NCBI GenBank assembly: GCA_025360965.1
Contig: JANYBC010000164.1
Span: 1-45,866, forward strand
Length of the DNA stretch: 45,866 nucleotides
From: Anaeromyxobacter sp.
GTDB lineage: Bacteria; Myxococcota; Myxococcia; Myxococcales; Anaeromyxobacteraceae
Direction of reading: 5' to 3'
Numbering within the stretch: position 1 is the first letter of the stretch; every line of letters starts with the position of its first letter. Made by a program: the position numbers and the translations under genes. This document shows positions 25,056-32,271 of this stretch, one piece after another. The notes under the pieces were generated by a model. It was not told the DNA's origin. It did not search any database and saw only the letters and a list, made by a program, of their open reading frames with translations.

Positions 25056-26101
25056 GCGAGCAGGAGAAGACCGTCCGGCTCACCACGCTCAGCCACGGCG
25101 CCGGTTGAGCCTGCAAGATCCGCCCAGCGGACCTGGCGCAGGTCCTGCGCCACCTGAAGCCCGTGCATGACGCCAACGTCCTGGTCGGCACCGAGACCGG
25201 CGACGACGCCGCCGTCTATCGCCTCTCGGCAGACCAGGCCATCGTCGAGACCGCCGACTTCTTCACGCCGGTGGTCGACGACCCCTACTGGTTCGGCCGC
25301 ATCGCGGCCGCCAACGCCTTCTCCGACATCTGGGCCATGGGGGGCCGCCCGCTCTTCGCGCTCAACCTGGTCGGCTGGCCGGTCAAGACGCTCCCCCTCG
25401 AGCAACTGGCCGAGGTGCTGCGCGGCGGCGCCGAGACCGCGGCCCTGGCCGGCGCGCCGGTGCTGGGCGGCCACTCCATCGACGACCCGGAGCCGAAGTA
25501 CGGCATGGCGGTCACCGGCCTGGTCCACCCCGACCGGATCCTGCGCAACGTCGGGGCCCGCCCCGGCGACCGGCTGCTCCTCACCAAGCCGCTCGGCTCG
25601 GGCATCGTCACCACCGCCATCAAGCGCGGGGTGGCGCTGGGCGGCCTGCTCGACGCGGTGACGCGGCTCATGGCTGAGCTCAACCGGGCGGCCGGCGAGG
25701 CGCTGGCGCAGAGCGGCGCGGTCCACGCCCTGACCGACGTGACCGGCTTCGGGCTGCTGGGGCACGCCTGGGGGATGGCCAGCGGCTCGGGCGTGGCCCT
25801 GCGCATCCGCTCGCAGGCGGTGCCGGTGCTCGACGGCGTCGTCGATCTGGCCGCCGCCGACGTGGTGCCGGGCGGCTCGCGGGCCAACCTGGCCTGGGTG
25901 CTGCCGCACCTTCGCGCCGACCCCGACGCGGCCCTGCCGCTCATCGTGCTGGCCGACGCCCAGACCAACGGCGGGCTGCTGGCGGCGGTGGCGCCGGAGC
26001 GCTCGGCCGGGCTGCTGGCGGCGCTGGCGGCGGCCGGCGTCAAGGCGACCGACATCGGCGAGGTGCTGCCCGGGTCACCGGCTCGCATCGAGATCGTCTA
26101 G
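25052..26101 (+). CDS. selD: Selenophosphate synthetase, itself a selenoprotein (in-frame TGA = Sec)
   Basis: 349-residue SelD, which makes selenophosphate from selenide and ATP for selenocysteine and selenouridine synthesis. Translation from the ATG at 25052 reads TTLSHGAG, then TGA (25106-25108), then ACKI. Selenocysteine 19 aligns with the catalytic Cys17 of E. coli SelD (HGAGCGCK). Downstream the frame is unbroken: [14 protein letters not shown] (ATP/metal site), [50 protein letters not shown] and [10 protein letters not shown] stem-loop suited to a bacterial SECIS follows the TGA. Ordinary gene callers would start it at 25163 and lose the active site. The start overlaps the TPR stop. The organism must encode selA, selB and selC elsewhere. 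Confidence 0.95.
25106..25152 (+). promoter_or_regulatory. Bacterial SECIS element in selD
   Basis: From the Sec TGA, an 8-bp stem TGGCGCAG / CTGCGCCA (25134-25141, 25145-25152) closes a small GTC loop, so the apex reads GCAGGTC as in the E. coli fdhF SECIS. The loop lies about 33 nt after the TGA. A second small hairpin (TCCGC-CCA-GCGGA) lies between. Confidence 0.75.
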
Positions 26102-26107
26102 CCCGCC

Positions 26108-26872
26108 ATGATGTCCGCCCCGCTCCTCGCCGCCGCGCTGGCGCTCTCCGCCCCCACGCCCCCGGTGGCGCCGAAGCCGCCCGCCTTCGTGGTGGTGGTC
26201 GACCCGGGCCACGGCGGCGACCAGGACGGCGCCCTCTCGCCGGGCGGCGTGAAGGAGAAGGACGTGGTGCTGCAGATCGCCCGCCGGCTCCGGCCCAGGC
26301 TGGAGCAGCTCGGGGCCAGGGTGGTGCTGACCCGCACCGGCGACATCGGCGTGCCGCTCACCACCCGGGCCGCGGTGGCCAACGGCCTCAAGGCCGATCT
26401 CTTCGTCTCCATCCACTTGAACTCGATGCCGACCGCCGAGGGGCGGCGGCTCTCCACCGGCGTCGAGACCTACTTCCTCTCCGCCGACGCCAGCGACGCC
26501 AACGCCGCCGCGGCCGCGGCCCGCGAGAACGCCGACCGGCTGGCGGGTGAGCCGCTGCCTGACCCGGGTGACCCGGTGGCCGGCATCCTCCAGGATCTGG
26601 AGCAGGCCGCCGCCCTGGCCGGGTCCTCGCGGCTGGCCTACGCGCTCCACGAGCGGCTGGTGACGGCGCTCGGCTCCGAGGACCGGGGGGTCAAGCAGGC
26701 CCCCTTCTACGTGCTGGCCGGGGCCCGCATGCCGGCGGTGCTGCTGGAGGTCGGCTTCCTCTCCAACGCCGCGGAGTCGCAGAAGCTGCTCAGCGCCGCG
26801 CACCAGGAAAAGGTGGCCGGGGCCATCGCCGCCGGCATCAAGGTCTGGCGCGAGGCGGAGCGACGCAGGTAG
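26108..26872 (+). CDS. N-acetylmuramoyl-L-alanine amidase (Amidase_3)
   Basis: 254-residue zinc amidase cleaving the muramic acid-peptide bond of peptidoglycan. Motifs: VVVDPGHGGDQDGAL (Zn His), KEKDVVLQIARRL (Zn Glu), DLFVSIHLNSMP (Zn His) and AVLLEVGFLSNAAE (catalytic Glu). A weak signal peptide lies in MMSAPLLAAALALSAP, implying export. There is no AMIN or SPOR targeting domain, so it is a bare catalytic amidase of AmiA/AmiC type. The region between the second and third motifs carries an Ala/Asp-rich insert (about 130-150). It starts 6 bp after selD and is probably cotranscribed. The start could also be the adjacent ATG at 26111. Confidence 0.93.
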   Translation: MMSAPLLAAALALSAPTPPVAPKPPAFVVVVDPGHGGDQDGALSPGGVKEKDVVLQIARRLRPRLEQLGARVVLTRTGDIGVPLTTRAAVANGLKADLFVSIHLNSMPTAEGRRLSTGVETYFLSADASDANAAAAAARENADRLAGEPLPDPGDPVAGILQDLEQAAALAGSSRLAYALHERLVTALGSEDRGVKQAPFYVLAGARMPAVLLEVGFLSNAAESQKLLSAAHQEKVAGAIAAGIKVWREAERRR

Positions 26873-26892
26873 CGCGCTTCCCCCGGCCCGAC

Positions 26893-26898
26893 TAGGAT
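26893..26898 (+). promoter_or_regulatory. rph: -10-like TAGGAT before rph
   Basis: TAGGAT ends 10 nt before the ATG at 26909. An ATG at 26897 overlaps the box and is therefore unlikely as start. Confidence 0.4.
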
Positions 26899-26908
26899 GC
26901 GCGACCCT

Positions 26909-27622
<714 letters not shown>

Positions 27623-27637
27623 CTGGGGACGGCGGAC

Positions 27638-28285
27638 GTGGAGCTCTTCTTCGGGACCGGCAACGACGGGAAGCTGCGCGAGCTGCGGCGGCTGGTGGCC
27701 GGGCTGCCGGTGGTGGTGGTGACGCCCGCGGCACTGCCCGGCGGCCTGCCCGAGGTGGTCGAGGACGGCGCCAGCTTCCTCGAGAACGCAGAGAAGAAGG
27801 CCCGCGCCTTTGCCAGCGCCTCGGGGAGGGTCGCGCTGGCCGACGACTCGGGGCTCTGCGTCGACGCCCTCGACGGCGCGCCGGGGATCTTCTCGGCCCG
27901 CTGGTCGGAGGACGAGCTGCCCGGCCCGTTGCCGCGCGGCGAGCGCGACCTTCGCAACAACCAGAAGCTGCTGGCGGCGCTGGCCGGCCAGCCCAAGGAG
28001 CTCCGCGGGGCGGCCTACCTGGCGGTGCTCTGCCTGGCGGCGCCGGACGGGACCATCCTCGCCAGCGTGGAGGGGCGCTGCCGCGGGCGGATCGGGAGGG
28101 CGCCGCGCGGCGAGGGCGGCTTCGGCTACGACCCGCTCTTCGTGGCCGAGGGGAGGGCGCTCACCATGGCCGAGCTCCCGCCGTCCGAGAAAGACGCCCT
28201 GTCGCACCGCGGGGCGGCCTTTCGTGAGCTGAGGCCGGTGCTGGAGCGGCTCGCCGCCCTTGACGAAGCCAGGGAGAACCGCTAG
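27638..28285 (+). CDS. rdgB: RdgB/HAM1 dITP/XTP pyrophosphatase
   Basis: 215-residue house-cleaning nucleotidase that hydrolyses dITP, ITP and XTP to monophosphates, preventing base-analogue incorporation. Motifs: FFGTGNDGKLRELRRL, DGASFLENAEKKARAFA, ALADDSGLCVDALDGAPGIF (catalytic Asp pair), GEGGFGYDPLFV and PSEKDALSHRGAAFREL. It begins with GTG, giving MELFFGTGNDGK, the family's usual start. Residues 90-115 contain a loop (WSEDELPGPLPRGERD) shorter than that of E. coli. Same operon as rph. Confidence 0.95.
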   Translation: MELFFGTGNDGKLRELRRLVAGLPVVVVTPAALPGGLPEVVEDGASFLENAEKKARAFASASGRVALADDSGLCVDALDGAPGIFSARWSEDELPGPLPRGERDLRNNQKLLAALAGQPKELRGAAYLAVLCLAAPDGTILASVEGRCRGRIGRAPRGEGGFGYDPLFVAEGRALTMAELPPSEKDALSHRGAAFRELRPVLERLAALDEARENR

Positions 28286-28303
28286 TTACCACCCCCTCGG
28301 AGT

Positions 28304-28320
28304 GACCGGCTCGACCGGTC
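28304..28320 (+). terminator. Short hairpin between rdgB and tRNA-Pro
   Basis: GACCGG-CTCGA-CCGGTC forms a 6-bp stem 19 bp after the rdgB stop. No T-run is seen, so a terminator role is tentative. Confidence 0.3.
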
Positions 28321-28333
28321 GGCCGGTAGGTTC

Positions 28334-28407
28334 CGGGGCGTAGCGCAGCCTGGTAGCGCGCCTGCCTTGGGCGCAGGAGGTCGTCGGTCCGAATCCGGCC
28401 GCCCCGA
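28334..28407 (+). tRNA. tRNA-Pro (TGG)
   Basis: Cloverleaf with acceptor CGGGGCG/CGCCCCG, anticodon stem CCTGC/GCAGG around loop CTTGGGC (anticodon TGG), T-arm GTCGG/CCGGC and discriminator A. CCA is not encoded. First of four tandem tRNA genes. Confidence 0.92.
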
Positions 28408-28485
28408 TTCTTTGACAGACATGGAGGTGGCCGGGCCGCTGGTCGCACGCGGCGCCGGGGCAGCAACGTGGTCGCCTAATTTTAC

Positions 28486-28559
28486 GGTGGGTATAGCTCA
28501 ATCGGTAGAGCACTGGACTGTGGATCCGGGGGTCAAGGGTTCGAACCCCTTTACTCACC
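28486..28559 (+). tRNA. tRNA-His (GTG)
   Basis: Acceptor GTGGGTA/TACTCAC, the extra 5' G(-1) at 28486 and discriminator C typical of tRNA-His. The anticodon loop CTGTGGA gives GTG. The upstream gap has an AT-rich TAATTTTA stretch directly before it. CCA is not encoded. Confidence 0.92.
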
Positions 28560-28575
28560 CTTTCTTGTCACTGAA

Positions 28576-28652
28576 GCGCCCGTAGCTCAGATGGACAGAG
28601 CAGCGGCCTTCTAAGCCGCTGGTCGGGGGTTCGACTCCCTCCGGGCGCGCCA
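28576..28652 (+). tRNA. tRNA-Arg (TCT)
   Basis: Acceptor GCGCCCG/CGGGCGC, anticodon stem GCGGC/GCCGC around CTTCTAA (anticodon TCT) and discriminator G. Unlike its neighbours it encodes the CCA end (28650-28652). Confidence 0.92.
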
Positions 28653-28686
28653 CTCGTGGCGCTGGCCCGCCAGCGCGGCGGTACCG

Positions 28687-28715
28687 TTGACAGCCCGGTC
28701 GGGCGCTGGTAGATC
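28687..28715 (+). promoter_or_regulatory. Sigma-70 promoter of tRNA-Lys
   Basis: Consensus -35 TTGACA (28687-28692), 17-bp spacer and -10 TAGATC (28710-28715), placed about 27 nt before the predicted mature 5' end of tRNA-Lys. Confidence 0.6.
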
Positions 28716-28748
28716 CGCGCCCCTTCGGCCATTCCGCAGAAGGTAGAC

Positions 28749-28821
28749 GGGCGCGTAGCTCAACTGGCAGAGCAATGGACTCTTAATCCATAGGTTGAAG
28801 GTTCGATTCCTTCCGCGCTCA
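28749..28821 (+). tRNA. tRNA-Lys (CTT), integration site
   Basis: Acceptor GGGCGCG/CGCGCTC (one G-T pair), anticodon stem ATGGA/TCCAT around loop CTCTTAA (anticodon CTT) and discriminator A. Its 3' half from the anticodon arm onward is duplicated 2189 bp downstream, marking it as the attachment gene of an integrated element. Confidence 0.92.
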
Positions 28822-28877
28822 CACAAGCAGGACCGAAGAACTCGAGGGCCCCCTGGACAACCAGCGGGGCCCTTCGT
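28778..28877 (+). repeat. Left direct repeat (attL-like), 100 bp
   Basis: Starts at the anticodon arm of tRNA-Lys, covers the T-arm, the 3' end and the downstream hairpin. It is identical to 30967-31066 at 99 of 100 positions (only 28860 differs). Confidence 0.9.
28846..28872 (+). terminator. tRNA-Lys terminator hairpin
   Basis: GGGCCCC-CTGG-ACAA-CCAG-C-GGGGCCC folds into an 11-bp stem with one bulge, 24 nt after the tRNA end, followed by TTCGTTCGTTCTC. The same hairpin (loop ACAT) recurs at 31035-31061. Confidence 0.5.
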
Positions 28878-29024
28878 TCGTTCTCTCCCCACACGAGAAG
28901 AAGGGGGTAGGGGATCTCCTTCGAATCCAGCGGGAAGGACATCTCCAAGGGTCCCTGCAGGCTGTGGCCAGCCACGCGGAACCAAAGGTTCTAGTCATTA
29001 CAGGCATTTATGCCGATCCGCCCT

Positions 29025-29048
29025 GTAAGGTAAAGGAGATTACCTTAC
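29025..29048 (+). promoter_or_regulatory. Perfect inverted repeat with Shine-Dalgarno in the loop
   Basis: GTAAGGTAA-AGGAGA-TTACCTTAC: 9-bp arms and a 6-nt spacer carrying AGGAG, ending 9 nt before the ATPase ATG. It could be a repressor operator or an RNA hairpin presenting or masking the ribosome site. A smaller palindrome GGCAT-TT-ATGCC lies at 29003-29014. Confidence 0.5.
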
Positions 29049-29057
29049 GGTTGCGCC

Positions 29058-30536
29058 ATGCCTTGGGGCTTCTACGGCCGGAACGACGAGCTCAACCGCC
29101 TCCAGGCGATCCTGGCGCGCAACCGTTGGTACTTCGTCAAGGTCACCGGGCGCCGGCGCATCGGCAAGACCGCCCTCATCCAGCGCGCACTCCAGAGCGG
29201 CCAGCGGGTCTTCTACGTCCAGGTCCCCGACTCCGGGCCGGTGGGCGTGCTCTCCGCCGTGGCCGACCAGATGGATACCTTCGAGATCCCGGCCTCCGAC
29301 TTCCCGAGGCCGCGGTCCCTCCCGGAACTGGCGAAGCTCGTCGGCAACCTGGCGCGGGCCGGGTACGCCGTGGCGCTCGACGAGTTCCAGTATTTCAACC
29401 GCGAACGGCTGCGGGACTTCTGCTCCCTCCTCCAGGCCGAGGTGGACCTGCTCTCGGCCCGGGCCTCGCGCGTACCCGGCGGTCTCCTCGTGCTCGGCTC
29501 CATCCACACGGAGATGGCGGCGCTGCTCCAGGAGCGCAACGCTCCCCTCTACAACCGGACGACCGACGAGTTGGAGCTTGGCCACCTCGATGTGGCGTCG
29601 GTGCTCGAGATACTGGATCAGCACGCGACGGTCGAGCCCGAGCGGCTGCTCTTCCTCTGGTCCCTCTTCGAGGGGGTCCCGAAGTTCTACAGGGACTGCT
29701 TCGAGCAGGGCGTGCTGGGCAAGCCGCGTCGCGACCTGCTGGAGAAGGCGTTCTTCGCCTCCTCGTCGCCGCTGCGCACCGAGGCGGACAACTGGTTCCT
29801 CAAGGAGCTGCACGGCAGGTACGACGTCATCCTCAAGTTCGTGGCGCGCAGGCCCGGCTGCACAAATGGCGAACTGCTGGACCACGTCCGGCAGATGAGC
29901 GCGGACACCAAGGAGCAGGTTGGCGGCTACCTGAAGGTCCTCATAGAGAAGTACCGGATCATCGAGAAGCGGCTACCCATCTTCGCCAGGAAGACGCAGC
30001 GGCAAGGGCGCTACTACCTCACCGACAACTTCCTCCGCGCCTGGCTGGCTGCGCTCGCTTCGCCGGTCTCGGCCATGGCGTTCCGGCCGCTGGAACTCGT
30101 CGTGCGCCAGGCCGACGAGCGGCTCGCCGACGTGGAGGGGCCGGCGCTGGAGAAACTGGTGGGCACGCTCTACGAGGAGCGGAGCCGCAAGGGGATCGGC
30201 GACTTCGGCCTCACGGAGCGCGTCCAGGGCTACTGGGACCGCGCCGACACCGAGATCGACCTCGTTGCGGTCGCTGGGGAAGACCACGTCCTGCGGCTGG
30301 TGACCTGCAAGCGGTCGCCCGAGAAGCTGGTGGCCGACCTGCCGCGCTTCGACGGCCACATCACCAGGTTCGTGAGCGCCTCGCCGAAGTTCGGGGGGTG
30401 GAAGATCGAAAAGGTCGCCGTGTCGCCTGTGCTCGATCAGTCGGCCCGCCGGCGCATCGGGGAGCGCGGGTATGTCGCCCAGGACCTGGCCGATCTCACG
30501 GCCGGCCTCCGCGGCCACGGAAGGGGTGCGACGTGA
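29058..30536 (+). CDS. Archaeal-type AAA ATPase with C-terminal DUF234 nuclease-like domain
   Basis: 492-residue cytoplasmic protein. Residues ~1-240 form an ATPase_2-type P-loop domain: FYGRNDELNRLQAIL, TGRRRIGKTALIQRAL (Walker A, Lys37) and AVALDEFQYF (Walker B, sensor region near 115). The middle has a winged-helix-like segment (KFVARRPGCTNGELLDHV to GRYYLTDNFLRAWLAAL). Residues ~330-470 resemble DUF234, a PD-(D/E)xK nuclease fold, with RADTEIDLVAV (Asp401) and LVTCKRS (Lys418). The usual Glu of the ExK pair is Thr here. Such proteins are frequent in thermophilic archaea and scattered in bacteria, and their role is unknown, with mobile or defence functions suspected. It is the only intact gene in the tRNA-Lys element and has its own unusual hairpin leader. 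Confidence 0.85.
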   Translation: MPWGFYGRNDELNRLQAILARNRWYFVKVTGRRRIGKTALIQRALQSGQRVFYVQVPDSGPVGVLSAVADQMDTFEIPASDFPRPRSLPELAKLVGNLARAGYAVALDEFQYFNRERLRDFCSLLQAEVDLLSARASRVPGGLLVLGSIHTEMAALLQERNAPLYNRTTDELELGHLDVASVLEILDQHATVEPERLLFLWSLFEGVPKFYRDCFEQGVLGKPRRDLLEKAFFASSSPLRTEADNWFLKELHGRYDVILKFVARRPGCTNGELLDHVRQMSADTKEQVGGYLKVLIEKYRIIEKRLPIFARKTQRQGRYYLTDNFLRAWLAALASPVSAMAFRPLELVVRQADERLADVEGPALEKLVGTLYEERSRKGIGDFGLTERVQGYWDRADTEIDLVAVAGEDHVLRLVTCKRSPEKLVADLPRFDGHITRFVSASPKFGGWKIEKVAVSPVLDQSARRRIGERGYVAQDLADLTAGLRGHGRGAT

Positions 30537-30754
30537 CCCAAGGATCTTGCCTCGCCTGGCTTGCCCGACGTGGACCGGGCCGATGAGGGCAGTTACTCGT
30601 CGAAGGACAGCGTGCTGAAGACAGCGTGCTGAAGGTCACCAACACCATCAACATGTGGCTCTCGATGAGCTTCGGGATGCTGGGCGGTGCGGACATGAAG
30701 AAGAAGCCGGTGGTCGCCCCCGACCGCTTCACCGCGAGGTGGTCGGCGGATTAG
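30537..30754 (+). pseudogene. Broken ORF with a 14-bp tandem duplication
   Basis: Two in-line coding-like pieces in different frames: ADEGSYSSKDSVLK up to 30620, then VTNTINMWLSMSFGMLGGAD and KKKPVVAPDRFTARWSAD ending at TAG 30752-30754. They are joined where ACAGCGTGCTGAAG is repeated twice in tandem (30607-30634), shifting the frame. Deleting one copy restores a continuous C-terminal fragment. I do not recognise the family. It lies directly after the ATPase gene, whose stop overlaps a possible GTG start. Confidence 0.45.
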
Positions 30755-30785
30755 GGTGGTTGGCGGCAACTTCACGGAGGAGTGA

Positions 30786-30968
30786 CCAGGTAAGGGCCAG
30801 TTCGGCAAGGTCGCTGCTCGAGCGACCGAGCTCATGGCCGCAGGCAAGTGCGGAGCAGCGACTGAAGCTTGGAAGGTTGCGGTGAAGAGCGAGTTCCCAG
30901 GGAAGACGGCCGCCCAGAAGAAGTCATCGCTACGGGACGACGTTGAAGTCCCAGCTGGCCTGGCCTGA
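30786..30968 (+). pseudogene. Startless small ORF ending at the right repeat
   Basis: An open frame without a start codon reads GQFGKVAARATELMAAGKCG, then AATEAWKVAVKSEFPGKTAA, and ends in QKKSSLRDDVEVPAGLA with its TGA formed at the repeat boundary. The AW-x2-A-x4-FP-x3-A-xKK pattern resembles small DUF6979-like proteins truncated by the att sequence, a weak guess. A GTG with a nearby GGAGG (30782) is in another frame, suggesting a one-base indel at the N-terminus. Confidence 0.4.
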
Positions 30969-31010
30969 CTCTTAATCCATAGGTTGAAGGTTCGATTCCT
31001 TCCGCGCTCA
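30967..31010 (+). pseudogene. tRNA-Lys 3'-half remnant (attR side)
   Basis: 44 nt identical to tRNA-Lys from the anticodon arm to the discriminator base. It has no 5' half, so it cannot be a functional tRNA. Confidence 0.85.
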
Positions 31011-31066
31011 CACAAGCAGGACCGAAGAACTCGAGGGCCCCCTGGACATCCAGCGGGGCCCTTCGT
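30967..31066 (+). repeat. Right direct repeat (attR-like), 100 bp
   Basis: Second copy of 28778-28877, including the terminator hairpin at 31035-31061. Identity decays beyond 31066, defining the edge. Confidence 0.9.
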
Positions 31067-31110
31067 GCGTCCTCCCCCAGGAGGCCCTCCAGCGACATAG
31101 GCGCGGCATG

Positions 31111-32184
31111 CTACCCGCCCCCCGTCTCCTCGTGACCGTGGCCGTGCCCGTGGTGAACATCCGGAGCATGTTCGTGCCCGTGAGTCACCGGAGCGTGGGC
31201 GTGCGCGTGGGTATGCTCGCCGGTGATCCTCGGCTCGTGGTGGTGGTCATGGTGCCCATCGCGGTGGTCGTGGGCGTGATCGTGGACCAGCGCCTCGTGA
31301 CCATGCGGGTGCGCGTGTCGCTCGGTGGCGTGGAGCACCACGCCGGCGAGGAATGCCGCCGACGCCAGCCAGGTGGAGGCGCCGCCACGGTCGCCGAGGA
31401 CCCAGCCGAGCGCCGCGCCGAGGAAGGGGCCGGCGGCGAAGACCGAACCGGTCCGCGCCGCGCCAATCCGGCGCTGGGCCAGAAGGTAGAAGCGCAGCGA
31501 CAGGCCGTACCCGCTCGCGCCCAGGGCCAGGAGCGCGGCTGCCGCCACGGGTAAAGGCATCGGCTCCCCGATGATCACGGCGAGCCCGCCCGTGATCAGG
31601 CCGCCGATTCCACCCTTGGCGAGGACGACATCGAGCGGATCGGCCTCGGCGAGCCCCCTGGAGAGCGTGTTGTCCGCGGCCCATCCCGCGGTCGCCGCGA
31701 CGACCAGGGCGACTCCGGTGAACGAGGCGGCCTCGCCACCGGCGCCGCCTGCGACCAACGCGCCGCCGGCCAGCATCAGGAGCATGGCGAGTCCGACTCG
31801 CCTGCCGACCGGCTCCCGGTAGAGCAGCCAGGCCAGGCCCGCGGTGAAGACGGCCTCGAAGTTGAGTACCAGGGAGGTGGCCGTGGGACCGGCCCGGCCG
31901 AGGCCCGCCACGTAGAGCGTGGGGGCGAGCACGGCGCCGAGCAGCACCACCAGACCGAGGCGCGACGCGTCGGTCCTCGCCAGCCGGCGGCCGGACCGCG
32001 GGACGAAGGGACGGGCCAGGAGGGAGATCGCCGCGGCTCCCAGGTAGAGCGCGGCGGCCACCGTCAACGGGCCGAGCCCCTGGCCGGCCCGGGCCACCAG
32101 CGGCGTCGTGAAACCAAACGTCACCGCGGCCAGCGCGGCGAGGCCGACGCCGGTGGCCATGGGGGAGCGCGTGTGGCTGGGCAT
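31111..32184 (-). CDS. EamA/DMT-family transporter with a His-rich cytoplasmic tail
   Basis: 357 residues. Ten hydrophobic helices (about 8-285) with the two EamA repeats: LAALAAVTFGFTTPLVARAG, VLNFEAVFTAGLAWLLYREP and FYLLAQRRIGAARTGSVFAA, the last two being the conserved helix-end signatures. After residue ~288 comes a ~70-residue tail with about 25 His mixed with Asp/Glu/Gly (HAHPHGHEALVHDHAHDHRD and similar), a typical Ni/Co/Zn-binding or sensing extension seen in some metal transporters. The direction of transport and the metal are unknown. It lies 44 bp from the right att repeat, next to other metal-related genes. The ATG at 32184 is chosen since upstream frames run antisense to the CNNM gene. 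Confidence 0.88.
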   Translation of the reverse strand: MPSHTRSPMATGVGLAALAAVTFGFTTPLVARAGQGLGPLTVAAALYLGAAAISLLARPFVPRSGRRLARTDASRLGLVVLLGAVLAPTLYVAGLGRAGPTATSLVLNFEAVFTAGLAWLLYREPVGRRVGLAMLLMLAGGALVAGGAGGEAASFTGVALVVAATAGWAADNTLSRGLAEADPLDVVLAKGGIGGLITGGLAVIIGEPMPLPVAAAALLALGASGYGLSLRFYLLAQRRIGAARTGSVFAAGPFLGAALGWVLGDRGGASTWLASAAFLAGVVLHATERHAHPHGHEALVHDHAHDHRDGHHDHHHEPRITGEHTHAHAHAPVTHGHEHAPDVHHGHGHGHEETGGG

Positions 32185-32259
32185 GCGGCCAGGAGTCTGC
32201 CACGAGCAGGGGAGCGTGGAGGGGTACCCGAGGCTCGGCGCGAGCGGCGGGCCTTCGGG

Positions 32260-32265
32260 TAGAGT
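32260..32265 (+). promoter_or_regulatory. -10-like TAGAGT before the CNNM gene
   Basis: TAGAGT ends exactly 6 nt before the ATG at 32272, with no Shine-Dalgarno. It is one of the clearest leaderless arrangements in the window. Confidence 0.5.
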
Positions 32266-32271
32266 CGGTCG

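Larger units (their letters stand above)
28778..31066 (+). mobile_element. Degenerate integrative element in tRNA-Lys
   Basis: A unit of 2189 bp flanked by 100-bp direct repeats made of the tRNA-Lys 3' half and its terminator, the typical result of tyrosine-recombinase insertion at an anticodon loop. Inside are one intact ATPase-nuclease gene and two broken ORFs. No integrase or excisionase is left, so it is probably immobile unless helped in trans. The upstream region 28980-29050 is clearly richer in A+T than the chromosome. An alternative origin is a tandem duplication followed by loss, but that does not explain the foreign gene. Confidence 0.7.

Noticed and set aside
25106-25108. Stop codon making selD a pseudogene or forcing a start at 25163
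   Set aside because: The TGA sits at the catalytic Cys/Sec position in an otherwise perfect N-terminus and is followed by a SECIS-like hairpin.
28412-28417. TTGACA after tRNA-Pro as a promoter for tRNA-His
   Set aside because: No -10-like hexamer lies 15-19 bp downstream. The nearest AT-rich stretch is about 60 bp away.
28980-29057. A riboswitch in the ATPase leader
   Set aside because: Only simple dyads are visible and I recognise no conserved riboswitch core. An operator or simple hairpin is the more modest reading.
30967-31010. A second tRNA-Lys gene
   Set aside because: Only the 3' half is present. The sequence before it codes for an unrelated ORF, so it is an att remnant.
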